Assembly: GCA_022510945.1 (NCBI GenBank)
Contig: JAFLSK010000002.1
Location: 33,911-97,910 of the forward strand
DNA length: 64,000 nt
Direction: 5' to 3'
Origin: Ruminococcus sp.
GTDB lineage: Bacteria > Bacillota > Clostridia > Oscillospirales > Acutalibacteraceae
Shown: positions 46,602 to 54,904 of the stretch, in pieces
Position numbering within the stretch: position 1 is the first letter of the stretch
Layout: every line of letters begins with the position of its first letter
Notes under the pieces: model-generated
Databases searched by the model: none
Told to the model about the DNA's origin: nothing
What the model saw: only the letters and a program-made list of their open reading frames with translations
Translations under genes and position numbers: made by a program

Positions 46602-47279
46602 TTAAGCACTCCACTTCTTTTCTAAATATGTTGCAAGCAAGCTTATAGGCCAGCAAGCTAAAAAATACAGAATAAATACCGTAAGATAAAGTCCGAAAGC
46701 CGCGTTGGGAGCAACCATTCGGTTAGCCTCGATAATCTGTTGGGTTACCTTTAACGCTTCTACAACACCTATCATCATAACAAGGCTTGTTGTTTTTATC
46801 ATTCGGGTTACTAAGTTTATCGAAAGCGGTATAAGTCTTCTTAATGTTTGCGGTATGACAATATGGTAGTAGGTCTGCGCTTTGCTCAAACCCAGCGCGT
46901 AGCTGCTTTCGTATTGGTGCTTAGGTATGTTCGAAACCGCTCCGCGTACCAAATCTCCCATTTCGGCGGTACCCCAGAATGTAAACACGATTATCGCGGC
47001 AAGCTCTGCGTCGAGGTTCCACCCAAACATTCTCGTTGTTCCGAAAAACACAATAAAGAGGAGAACCATTTGAGGCATAATTCGTACAATTTCAAGATAA
47101 ATTCTTGAAATAATCTTTACTAAAGGATTTTTATACGTCATTACTATTCCGAATAAAATTCCGAGTACAATGCTGAAAAGTACGGCAATAAGACTTATTT
47201 TAAGAGCTACCCAGAGCCCTCCGAGAAGTCTTAGAAAATTGCTACCTTTAAGTAGTACCTCAATCCCCAAAGCTTGCAT
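46602..47279 (-). CDS. Amino-acid ABC transporter permease (second subunit)
   Basis: 225 aa, His/Glu/Gln-type permease with about five helices and the EAA loop SYALGLSKAQTYYHIVIPQTLRRLIPLSIN. AAAGGAG precedes the ATG. It overlaps the upstream permease by 20 bp. The two different permeases imply a heterodimeric channel. Confidence 0.92.
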   Translation of the reverse strand: MQALGIEVLLKGSNFLRLLGGLWVALKISLIAVLFSIVLGILFGIVMTYKNPLVKIISRIYLEIVRIMPQMVLLFIVFFGTTRMFGWNLDAELAAIIVFTFWGTAEMGDLVRGAVSNIPKHQYESSYALGLSKAQTYYHIVIPQTLRRLIPLSINLVTRMIKTTSLVMMIGVVEALKVTQQIIEANRMVAPNAAFGLYLTVFILYFLACWPISLLATYLEKKWSA

Positions 47280-47919
47280 AGCTCAGTCTCCTTTCCACAA
47301 TAGAGCCTATAATAGATACAGGCAACAAAATCAGCAGATAGAAAACTACCAGCATAGTAAGGCATTCTGCGGTTTTATAGTAAAGACCGATTAAGTCCTT
47401 AGCAGTGAACATCAAGTCCATAAGGCTTATCGCGCTGAATACGCTCGTTTCTTTGAGAAGAAAAATTATATTCGCGACAAACGCGGGCGTGCTGTAGGTT
47501 ACAGCCTGAGGTAATACAACGTGGAACATAACCTGAGCTTTGCTCATTCCGAGGCTTAAAGCTGTTTCATATTGGATTTCATCTACAGCCTCAATTCCGC
47601 TTCGGAAGGTTTCAGCCATATAGCTACCACCTAAAAGTCCGAGTCCCATTACTCCGCACACCTCGGGAGAAAAGCTTATTCCCACCTTCGGAAGTCCGAA
47701 GTAAATAAAAAACAACTGTATAAGCAGGGGAGTGTTTCTGAAAATTTCGACATATACCTTTGCGATTTGTCTTAGAACAGGAACGCGGTAGTGGACAATC
47801 ATTGCCACCAAAAGTCCTAAAGCTATCGAAAGAAATACTCCCAGCCAACCTATTTTAAGGGTAAGAAGCGTTGCTTTTTCGTATAACGGAAGATACCGTT
47901 CAATCACACTCCAATTCAA
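47260..47919 (-). CDS. Amino-acid ABC transporter permease (first subunit)
   Basis: 219 aa from a TTG start at 47919 that follows GAAGAAGGGG; the ORF-track ATG at 47949 has no SD and would add ten basic residues. The EAA loop is ETALSLGMSKAQVMFHVVLPQAV, and EIFRNTPLLIQLFFIYFGLP is typical of the family. First gene of the operon, transcribed from the promoter at 48037-48065. Confidence 0.88.
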   Translation of the reverse strand: MNWSVIERYLPLYEKATLLTLKIGWLGVFLSIALGLLVAMIVHYRVPVLRQIAKVYVEIFRNTPLLIQLFFIYFGLPKVGISFSPEVCGVMGLGLLGGSYMAETFRSGIEAVDEIQYETALSLGMSKAQVMFHVVLPQAVTYSTPAFVANIIFLLKETSVFSAISLMDLMFTAKDLIGLYYKTAECLTMLVVFYLLILLPVSIIGSIVERRLSYASFGD

Positions 47920-48036
47920 TTTACCCCTTCTTCCTGACCATCGTAACATTTTATTTATGTTGTTATTAATGATATGTTACAATTTAAAAACTTGACCGAC
48001 AAAAAATTAAAATGAATTTATTTATCGGTTACTTAG

Positions 48037-48065
48037 AGTTTATTCATAAATTCCTATTTTGTCAA
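48037..48065 (-). promoter_or_regulatory. Promoter of the amino-acid ABC operon with GGAATT box in its spacer
   Basis: Minus strand: TTGACA, 17 bp, TAAACT. The spacer contains ATAGGAATTTAT (48046-48057), placed where a bound repressor would block polymerase. Confidence 0.7.
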
Positions 48066-48165
48066 TAGGTTTTATAGGCTATAATTCAAATTTGTTAAAA
48101 TATAACAGTAATTTTCTGACAAACCGCGTACAATTAATCTAAATGCCGAAAATCCCAAATCTGTA

Positions 48166-48194
48166 TTGACAATAAAAGAATAAGATGATATTCT
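48166..48194 (+). promoter_or_regulatory. Promoter of the metQNI operon
   Basis: TTGACA, 17 bp, TATTCT. Start point near 48201, leaving a ~180-nt leader with a GGAATT box and a short ORF. Confidence 0.7.
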
Positions 48195-48218
48195 GTTTAC
48201 GCAAAGCCTATTAAACAC

Positions 48219-48231
48219 ATAGGAATTATAA
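48219..48231 (+). promoter_or_regulatory. GGAATT box, candidate CymR-type operator
   Basis: ATAGGAATTATAA just after the predicted metQ transcription start; the divergent promoter has ATAGGAATTTAT. CymR sites, as known from Bacillus cysteine-uptake genes, contain a GGAATT core. No cymR gene is in this window. Confidence 0.45.
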
Positions 48232-48249
48232 GTAATAGGAGTAAAGAAA

Positions 48250-48321
48250 ATGAAGATTATATTTCCTTATTTACTTCGTGCTAATTTCCGCTTCGGACGA
48301 ATGTTACGATGTTGCAGATAA
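48250..48321 (+). CDS. Short leader ORF (23 codons) with Cys-Cys pair before metQ
   Basis: ATG after AATAGGAG at eight bases, 23 codons ending RMLRCCR and TAA, 60 bp before metQ. It is too short for the ORF track. Position in the leader of a sulfur-amino-acid transport operon and the tandem Cys codons near its end suggest a translation-dependent attenuator, which is inference; translation is unproven. Confidence 0.5.
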   Translation: MKIIFPYLLRANFRFGRMLRCCR

Positions 48322-48381
48322 TAAGGTACGAACATTAATTTAATTATAACTTAAATACATTTTATAATAAGGAGAAAAACA

Positions 48382-49239
48382 ATGAAAAAAATTATATCAA
48401 TATTAATCGCATCCGCACTCATACTCACTTCCGCTATCGTATTCACCGGTTGCGGAGAAAGCAAAAAGGCAGAAATCACAATAGCAATCCCTAACGATAC
48501 CACAAACGAAGCAAGAGCGCTTCTCCTTCTCGAAGAGCTCGGTTACATAAAGCTCAAGGACGGCGCAGGCATCACAGCTACTCCTAATGACGTTGAAGAG
48601 AATGAGCACAACATCACATTCAGCGAGGTTGAGGCTGCTCAGGTTCCCAACGTTCGTCAGGATGTTGACTACGCTATCATCAACTCAAACTACGCTATCG
48701 AGGCAGGTCTCAATCCTGTTAACGATTCACTTGGTATAGAGGGCTCAGCTTCCGCTTACGGCAACATTCTCGCCGTAAAAGAGGGCAACGAGAACGAGCC
48801 GAAGATTCTCGCGCTTAAGGCTGCGCTTGAGAGCCAGCAGGTAGTAGACTTCATTAACGAGCAGTACGAGGGTTCCGTTGTAAGCGTTGTTGACAATCCT
48901 ACAGACGGCTTTGACAGTTCTGTTGACTACGACTCAATCAAGGGCGAGACAATCACAATTGCCGCTTCTCCGACACCTCACGCTGAGATTCTTGAGGTTG
49001 TTAAGGATATCCTCGCTGAGAAGGACATCACTCTCGACATCAAGGAGTACACCGACTACGTTCAGCCTAACAACGTTGTTGACAGCGGCGAGCTTGACGC
49101 TAACTACTTCCAGCACCTCCCGTATCTCGAGGACTTCAACGCTGAGAACGGCACAAAGATCGCTTCTATAGCTACTATCCACGTTGAGCCCCTCGGACTC
49201 TACGGCGGCAAAGAGACTACTCTTGACGCTTTAAACTAA
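48382..49239 (+). CDS. metQ: MetQ-family lipoprotein, methionine ABC transporter binding protein
   Basis: 285 aa. Lipobox at Cys24 (VFTGC) and the NlpA/MetQ fold: ALLLLEELGYIKLKDG, DVDYAIINSNYAIEAGLNP, SVVDNPTDGFDSSVDYDS. Unusually the order of blocks differs from classical MetQ: the ITIAASPTPHAEILEVVKDILAEKDITLDIKEYTDYVQPNNVVDSGELDANYFQHLPYLEDFNA-type segment that normally begins the mature protein is at its C-terminal end, so the protein looks like two NlpA halves in swapped order. Ligand is probably methionine or a related compound. It starts the metQNI run. Confidence 0.85.
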   Translation: MKKIISILIASALILTSAIVFTGCGESKKAEITIAIPNDTTNEARALLLLEELGYIKLKDGAGITATPNDVEENEHNITFSEVEAAQVPNVRQDVDYAIINSNYAIEAGLNPVNDSLGIEGSASAYGNILAVKEGNENEPKILALKAALESQQVVDFINEQYEGSVVSVVDNPTDGFDSSVDYDSIKGETITIAASPTPHAEILEVVKDILAEKDITLDIKEYTDYVQPNNVVDSGELDANYFQHLPYLEDFNAENGTKIASIATIHVEPLGLYGGKETTLDALN

Positions 49240-49256
49240 GGTATAAATCTAATTTT

Positions 49257-49281
49257 GCACCGACTGCCCGGCGGTCGGTGC
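49257..49281 (+). terminator. GC hairpin between metQ and metN
   Basis: GCACCGAC...GTCGGTGC without a T-tract; a second hairpin AACCGCTGAA/TTCAGCGGTT (49294-49327) precedes metN. Likely stabilises the metQ message or lowers metNI expression. Confidence 0.5.
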
Positions 49282-49344
49282 ATTCTCGTAAATTAACCGC
49301 TGAATACATACGGCTTGTTCAGCGGTTTTCTGAATGGTGACGCT

Positions 49345-50340
49345 ATGATTGAAATTAAAAATCTTTCTAAAGTATTCAGCACGTCTAACGGAAATTTTGA
49401 GGCGCTGAAAAACATAAATATAACCGTAAACGATGGCGATATTTTCGGAATAATCGGAATGAGCGGAGCGGGAAAAAGCACCCTTGTCCGGTGTATCAAT
49501 ATGCTCGAGCGGCCGACCGAGGGAAGTGTTGTGATTGACGGAGTGGATATAAGCTCTCTCAAGGAAAAGGAGCTTAGAAAAATCCGTCGCAATGTTACGA
49601 TGATTTTCCAGGGCTTCAACTTGCTTATGCAGAGAACGTGTCTTAAGAATGTGTGTTTTCCTCTCGAACTCGATGGAGTATCTAAAAAGGACGCAAAAAA
49701 GCGTGCGCTTGAGCTTTTGGAGCTCGTTGGACTTTCAGAGAAGGCGAACGCGTATCCCGCGCAGCTTTCGGGAGGTCAGCAGCAGAGAGTGGCGATCGCC
49801 AGAGCTCTCGCTACAAACCCGAAGATTCTGCTATGTGACGAGGCAACGAGCGCCCTCGATCCCAAAACCACGCGCTCAATCCTCTCGCTTATCAAGGATA
49901 TAAACGAAAAACTCGGCATAACTGTGATTGTGATAACACATCAAATGAGCGTTATCGAGGAGATATGCAACAATGTCGCTATTCTCGATAACGGCGAGGT
50001 CGCCGAACAGGGCGCGGTAAACGATATATTCAGCGCACCTAAGTCGCAGGCGGCAAGGCACCTTGTGTTCCCTGACGGCGAGGCTCAGGTTGAGAACGCT
50101 CCTGAATATCAAAAAATTCTGCGCGTACTGTTCAACGGAGCGAACGCTACCGATACTCCGCTGATTGCAGGTATGGCAATCAACGAGGGGATAGCCGCGA
50201 ACATACTTTACGCGTCCACAAAGAGCATCGGCGACAAAACGTACGGCACAATGCTTTTAAGCTTTTCCGACGAAGAAACCCTCGGAAGAGCTAAGGCTTA
50301 TTTAACCGATATAGACGGATTAACGGTAGAGGAGGCGTAA
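49345..50340 (+). CDS. metN: Methionine ABC transporter ATP-binding protein
   Basis: 331 aa. Walker A GMSGAGKSTLV, signature LSGGQQQRVAIARAL, Walker B ILLCDEATSALDPK, VITHQM, and a C-terminal NIL regulatory domain (~255-330) that senses internal methionine in homologues. ATG at 49345 gives the family start MIEIKNLSKVF; the ORF-track TTG at 49315 lies inside a hairpin. Confidence 0.95.
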   Translation: MIEIKNLSKVFSTSNGNFEALKNINITVNDGDIFGIIGMSGAGKSTLVRCINMLERPTEGSVVIDGVDISSLKEKELRKIRRNVTMIFQGFNLLMQRTCLKNVCFPLELDGVSKKDAKKRALELLELVGLSEKANAYPAQLSGGQQQRVAIARALATNPKILLCDEATSALDPKTTRSILSLIKDINEKLGITVIVITHQMSVIEEICNNVAILDNGEVAEQGAVNDIFSAPKSQAARHLVFPDGEAQVENAPEYQKILRVLFNGANATDTPLIAGMAINEGIAANILYASTKSIGDKTYGTMLLSFSDEETLGRAKAYLTDIDGLTVEEA

Positions 50341-50341
50341 T

Positions 50342-51046
50342 ATGTTTAACGATTTATTTTCACCCGAAGTGATTGAAGAAACACTTGATATTACTCTTAA
50401 TCAGATTCCGTTCGCATTGTGGGAGACCTTCTATGTAACCGTTCTGGCGACCTTGTTCGCTGTAATAATTGGATTGCCGCTCGGAGTATTGCTCGTTGTC
50501 GGCGAGAAGAACGGGATTTTGCCGCTTCCAAAGCCGTTTATGGCGTTTTTGAACGTGTTCATCAACTTGCTGCGCTCCGTGCCGTTTCTGATACTGATGA
50601 TACTTGTTTTCCCGATTACGAGGTTCATTATCGGCACAACAGTCGGCACAACCGCCTCGATTGTCCCGCTCGTTATAGCGGCGTTTCCGTTTGTGGCGAG
50701 ACTCGTGGAGAGCAGCTTGCGCGAGGTAAATCCTAACATTATCGAGACCGCGCAGAGTATGGGCGCATCGCCGTTCCAAATTATCATCAAGGTGATGATA
50801 CCCGAGAGCGTGCCCTCACTGATTTCAAATACCACAATCGCAATAACGACCGTCTTAGGCTACACTGCAATGAGCGGAATTATCGGCGGCGGTGGTCTCG
50901 GAAAAATCGCCATAAACTACGGATATTACCGCTATAAATACCTTGTTATGCTTATCGCGGTTATCATTCTGATTATTCTTGTTCAGATTTTCCAAAGCTT
51001 CGGAACAAAGCTTTCAAAGGTGACGGATAAGAGACTAAAAAAATAG
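50342..51046 (+). CDS. metI: Methionine ABC transporter permease
   Basis: 234 aa, five helices, with LRSVPFLILMILVFPITRFIIGTTVGT and the EAA loop ETAQSMGASPFQIIIKVMIPES characteristic of MetI. It follows metN by one base, after GGAGG. Confidence 0.95.
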   Translation: MFNDLFSPEVIEETLDITLNQIPFALWETFYVTVLATLFAVIIGLPLGVLLVVGEKNGILPLPKPFMAFLNVFINLLRSVPFLILMILVFPITRFIIGTTVGTTASIVPLVIAAFPFVARLVESSLREVNPNIIETAQSMGASPFQIIIKVMIPESVPSLISNTTIAITTVLGYTAMSGIIGGGGLGKIAINYGYYRYKYLVMLIAVIILIILVQIFQSFGTKLSKVTDKRLKK

Positions 51047-51054
51047 GAGAGACT

Positions 51055-52248
51055 ATGTCTAAAAGAACATACGGAAATGAATTTGGCTTTCAGACGAGAG
51101 CTGTACATACAGGAAATGACGTTGACGCGGAGACGGGTGCGATAAAACGCCCGATTACAATGGCGAACAGCTATGAGCTGCCCTACGACCCGACAGATAT
51201 GAACTGGTCAAGCGCCGATGGCAACCTCTATACACGCAACGGCGGTTCCAATCAGAAGTATCTACAGGAGAAGATAGCGTCGCTTGAGGGCGGCGAGGAT
51301 TGTGTTGTGCTTTCGAGCGGTGTGGCAGCGCTGTCGGGACTGTTTTTCTCGCTGTTGAAAAGTGGAGATCACGTGATTTTTTCGAGCGTGACGTACATAG
51401 CGGTCTATCGTCTCTTAAACGAATTGTTCAACAACAAGTTTAATGTGGAAACAACTATTGTCGATACGTCAGACCTTGACGCCGTGCGCAAAGTGATTCA
51501 GCCGAATACAAAGCTCATTCATATTGAAACACCTGGTAACCCGACTTTGACTATCAGTGACATAAAGGCTATAGCGGAAATAGCTCACGAAAACGGCGCG
51601 CTCCTTTCGGTGGACAACACATTTGCTTCTCCGTTTAACCAAATACCGATTGAGCTCGGTGCGGATTTTGCTGTGGAAAGTCTGACAAAATATATCAACG
51701 GTCACGGCGATGCGATGGGCGGCGCAATTATCGGAAAGAAAGAATATCTTGATATAATCCGAGCTCAGGCGCAGGTCAATCTCGGCGGAGCTATCAGCCC
51801 GTTTAATGCGTGGCTAATTATGCGTGGCTCAGTCACTTTGCCGCTTCGTATGAAACAGCACAATGATAATGCGCTCAAGGTTGCGAAATGGCTAGAAAAG
51901 CAGGACGGCGTGAGCTTTGTCGCGTACCCGGGACTCGAAAGCCATAAGGGACACGAAACAGCGAAAAAGCAAATGTCACCGGGCTTCGGCGGAGTGCTTT
52001 CCTTTGGTTTAAAGGCAGACCACGACACGCACAATAAATTCGTGCAGAATCTGCGCGTGATTACCTCTGCGGTATCTCTAGGCCACGATGCGAGCCTTAT
52101 CGTTTTCCTCGGCGAGGACGATGAAAGGCAGTATCTGTACCCCGAGGAATTTCATAACGGATTTTTCCGTTTCAGTGTCGGAATCGAGGATACTGACGAC
52201 ATAATAAATGATTTAAAACAGTCCCTCGAAAAAGTAGGATTGCTATAA
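51055..52248 (+). CDS. Cys/Met metabolism PLP enzyme (cystathionine gamma-synthase/lyase or methionine gamma-lyase)
   Basis: 397 aa type I PLP enzyme. VVLSSGVAALSGLFFSLLKSGDHVI, HIETPGNPTLTISDI, SVDNTFASPFNQIPIELGAD, and the PLP lysine in ESLTKYINGHGDAMGGAI identify the family; the specific reaction (cystathionine synthesis or cleavage, or methionine/homocysteine gamma-lyase) cannot be settled. Eight bp after metI with AGGAGAG, so it probably processes the sulfur amino acid brought in by the transporter. Confidence 0.9.
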   Translation: MSKRTYGNEFGFQTRAVHTGNDVDAETGAIKRPITMANSYELPYDPTDMNWSSADGNLYTRNGGSNQKYLQEKIASLEGGEDCVVLSSGVAALSGLFFSLLKSGDHVIFSSVTYIAVYRLLNELFNNKFNVETTIVDTSDLDAVRKVIQPNTKLIHIETPGNPTLTISDIKAIAEIAHENGALLSVDNTFASPFNQIPIELGADFAVESLTKYINGHGDAMGGAIIGKKEYLDIIRAQAQVNLGGAISPFNAWLIMRGSVTLPLRMKQHNDNALKVAKWLEKQDGVSFVAYPGLESHKGHETAKKQMSPGFGGVLSFGLKADHDTHNKFVQNLRVITSAVSLGHDASLIVFLGEDDERQYLYPEEFHNGFFRFSVGIEDTDDIINDLKQSLEKVGLL

Positions 52249-52310
52249 GAAAAAGCCCGATTTATGATATGAACCGCAAAAAAATAATCCATTATTCATA
52301 TAATTACCTG

Positions 52311-52342
52311 AAAAATCCCTGCCGTTGTTAGCAGGGATTTTT
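52311..52342 (+). terminator. Terminator of the met operon
   Basis: AAAAATCCCTGC-CGTTGTTA-GCAGGGATTTTT. Confidence 0.85.
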
Positions 52343-52368
52343 ACAAAAAATATAGGTGGAAATTATTA

Positions 52369-52397
52369 TTGACAGCAATTTTGTATTGTGTTAGCAT
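52369..52397 (+). promoter_or_regulatory. Promoter before the pseudogene-tcdA run
   Basis: TTGACA, 17 bp, TAGCAT. Confidence 0.55.
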
Positions 52398-52470
52398 TAA
52401 ACTACTGAGACAATAGTAATTATAGGCGTTGGCATAATGATGTTGTTGACGGCGAAAAGGAGAGATTATA

Positions 52471-52694
52471 ATGCTTTCACTATTGGAAATCTCAAAATTG
52501 AAGTCAGAAATAAAAAGTAGATTCCATCAGAACTGCACTATCATGACGCTTGTCCAAAGGGATATTTTACACTGGATAAGTATAATGAGAATATAGGAAA
52601 ATTTATTGAGGACTTTATGTCAGAAAGAAGATTGCAACCGAAATTTGCCGATAACGGTCTTCATTTTGTTGCGGAAAGGATAAGTAATGCTTAA
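52471..52694 (+). pseudogene. Decayed or frameshifted gene remnant upstream of tcdA
   Basis: An ATG at 52471 after AAGGAGAGA opens a 41-codon frame that stops at 52594. In another frame a 53-codon stretch (containing HDACPKGYFTLDKYNENIG) runs to a TAA at 52692 that overlaps the tcdA start. It reads like real protein but has no SD-preceded start. A promoter lies ahead. I do not recognise the family. Together they look like one gene broken by a frameshift. Confidence 0.45.
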
Positions 52695-53457
52695 TCAGTT
52701 TTCAAGAACACAGCTTGTTTTCGGCAAAGAGGCTATGGATATTCTCGCTGCCTCAAGAGTAGCAGTTTTCGGAATAGGTGGAGTTGGCGGCTACACCGTT
52801 GAAGCTCTCACGCGTTCGGGCATAGGTAAACTTGATTTAATAGATGATGACAAGGTTTGTCTTACTAACATTAACCGTCAGATTATTGCCACACGCAAAA
52901 CTGTGGGGAAATATAAGGTTGATGTTGCGAAAGAGCGTATTAATGAAATAAATCCCGATTGTGAAGTGCGTACTTACAAGACATTTTATATGCCCGACAC
53001 AAAAGATGAGTTTGATTTTACTCAGTACGATTACATTGTTGACGCGATTGACACGGTAAAGGGTAAGCTGGAGCTTGTTATGAACGCTAAGGCGGCAGAT
53101 ACGCCGATAATATGCTCAATGGGAGCAGGAAACAAGGTTGACGCAGCTGCGTTTGAGGTAGCAGATATTTATCAAACCTCAGTTTGTCCGCTCGCAAGAG
53201 TGATGAGATATGAATGTCGTAAACGCGGTATCAAAAAGCTAAAGGTTGTGTATTCAAAGGAAAAGCCGATTCGCCCTGTAGAGGATATGGCGATCAGCTG
53301 CCGTCAGCATTGCATTTGTCCTCCCGGCACCGCAAGAAAATGTACTCAGCGCAGAGATATCCCCGGCTCAACTGCGTTTGTGCCGTCAGTAGCCGGCTTG
53401 ATTATTGCGGGCGAGGTTATCAAGGATTTAACAAGTTTCGATAGGGACAACAGATAA
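52687..53457 (+). CDS. tcdA: tRNA threonylcarbamoyladenosine dehydratase (TcdA, ThiF/E1-like)
   Basis: 256 aa E1-like enzyme that cyclises t6A to ct6A in tRNA. Nucleotide-binding GIGGVGGYTVEALTRSGIG, KLDLIDDDKVCLTNINRQ, catalytic region with CSMGAGNKVD and the C-terminal CICPPGTARK. Full length. The start overlaps the preceding decayed frame, and its stop overlaps the next ATG (TAATG). Confidence 0.9.
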   Translation: MLNQFSRTQLVFGKEAMDILAASRVAVFGIGGVGGYTVEALTRSGIGKLDLIDDDKVCLTNINRQIIATRKTVGKYKVDVAKERINEINPDCEVRTYKTFYMPDTKDEFDFTQYDYIVDAIDTVKGKLELVMNAKAADTPIICSMGAGNKVDAAAFEVADIYQTSVCPLARVMRYECRKRGIKKLKVVYSKEKPIRPVEDMAISCRQHCICPPGTARKCTQRRDIPGSTAFVPSVAGLIIAGEVIKDLTSFDRDNR

Positions 53458-54257
53458 TGAAGCTTGCAATGGCTCAGATGCAAATGAGCGGTTCATTAAA
53501 TGATAACCTTGAAACGACAATATACTTTATGCGTGAAGCAAAACAAAAAGGGGCAGATTTCATCTTCTTTCCCGAGGTGCAACTTTCGCCGTTTTTTCCG
53601 CAATACGAGGGAAGAAATGCTGAAAAATATCTGCTTTCGCTTGATTCGCCCGAAATAAAAACAATCCAAAATTCTTGTAAAGAATTAAAAATATACTCCT
53701 CGCCCAATGTATACCTCAATTTAAACGGTAAGGCGTATGACGCTTCACTGATGATAGACAGTAACGGAGAGATTGTAGATATCTCCAAAATGGTATACAT
53801 TTCGCAGGCGGAGAGCTTTTACGAGCAGGATTATTATACTCCGTCTGACGACGGGTTCAAGATTTTCGATACTCCGTTTGGAAAAATCGGAATAGTGATA
53901 TGCTTTGATAGACATATGCCCGAGAGCATAAGGGACTGTGCGTTAAAAGGAGCGGAGCTTATAATAATTCCGACGGCAAATCTTGTCACCGAGCCAATGG
54001 AGCTTTTTGAATGGGAAATCCGTGTGCAGGCATTTCAAAATCTTGCATATATAGCAATGTGTAACAGGGTAGGTCAGGAGGACAAAATTAATTTTTGCGG
54101 ACAGTCATTAATAGCCGCTCCAAACGGAGAACTTATATTAAAGGCAGATAATACTGAAAAGTTGATTATTTCAGATATAAAGCTTGAAAGTATAAAAGAA
54201 ATTCGCAGGGAGCGTCCGTGGATTAAGCTTGCGAAGAGCAGAGGGGAGATAACTTAA
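53457..54257 (+). CDS. Carbon-nitrogen hydrolase (nitrilase superfamily)
   Basis: 266 aa with the Glu-Lys-Cys catalytic triad: Glu40 (FFPE), Lys111 (ISKM) and Cys149 (GIVICFDRHMPES). It belongs to the amidase/carbamoylase branches (for example N-carbamoylputrescine amidase-like); substrate unknown. It starts in the tcdA stop codon and its own stop abuts the next gene, so the three form one operon. Confidence 0.85.
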   Translation: MKLAMAQMQMSGSLNDNLETTIYFMREAKQKGADFIFFPEVQLSPFFPQYEGRNAEKYLLSLDSPEIKTIQNSCKELKIYSSPNVYLNLNGKAYDASLMIDSNGEIVDISKMVYISQAESFYEQDYYTPSDDGFKIFDTPFGKIGIVICFDRHMPESIRDCALKGAELIIIPTANLVTEPMELFEWEIRVQAFQNLAYIAMCNRVGQEDKINFCGQSLIAAPNGELILKADNTEKLIISDIKLESIKEIRRERPWIKLAKSRGEIT

Positions 54258-54728
54258 ATGTCCTTTGAGAAAGCAAAAGAATTTTTAGAGAGTAAAAACC
54301 TCGGAGATAAAATAATTGTGCTCGATGAAAAAAGCGCTACGGTTGAACAGGCGGCAAATGCTCTCGGTGTTACAGAAGCGGAAATAGCCAAAACGCTTTC
54401 GTTTATAGTTGACGAGAAACCAATTCTTATTGTGCTTGAGGGCACGGCGAGAATTGACAATAAAAAATACCGCCAAACCTTCCACACAAAGGCAAGGATG
54501 ATTCCGTTCGATTTGGTAGAAGAACTTACAGGGCACGAGGTTGGCGGAGTTTGTCCGTTCGGCGTGAATGATAATATAAATATTTACTTAGATGAAAGCC
54601 TGAGGAATTACGAAAAGGTATATCCTGCCGCAGGCAATGACCATACAGCCATAGTCCTCAGCCTCGAAGAGTTAGAGACAGCTGTCAACCCGACCGCGTG
54701 GGTAGACGTTGCAAAAATAAGTGAATAG
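54258..54728 (+). CDS. YbaK/EbsC-type aminoacyl-tRNA deacylase
   Basis: 156 aa. LGVTEAEIAKTLSFIVDEKPILIVLEGTARID and PFGVNDNINIYLDESL match the YbaK fold that removes mischarged amino acids (Cys-tRNA-Pro or related) in trans. Starts directly after the nitrilase stop. Its neighbour tcdA is also a tRNA gene. Confidence 0.88.
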   Translation: MSFEKAKEFLESKNLGDKIIVLDEKSATVEQAANALGVTEAEIAKTLSFIVDEKPILIVLEGTARIDNKKYRQTFHTKARMIPFDLVEELTGHEVGGVCPFGVNDNINIYLDESLRNYEKVYPAAGNDHTAIVLSLEELETAVNPTAWVDVAKISE

Positions 54729-54869
54729 AAAAGAAGAGCTTTGAGTTTGATGTAAACACAAATATATATTGGCGGTATATTCTTATTATAGGAGTAAAAA
54801 CGCACTGTTTGTTAAGATGTGATATTTAAGATTATATCGTGTTATATAGAACAAAGTTTCTAAATTTAA

Positions 54870-54898
54870 TTGACAATTAAGCGATTGTACGCTAAAAT
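54870..54898 (+). promoter_or_regulatory. Strong promoter for the 54.9-kb RNA
   Basis: TTGACA, 17 bp, TAAAAT; expected start near 54905. Confidence 0.75.
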
Positions 54899-54904
54899 TA
54901 TAAC

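Noticed and set aside
48195-48381. SAM riboswitch (S-box) before metQ
   Set aside because: No S-box core sequences or terminator; a short ORF and a GGAATT box are seen instead.
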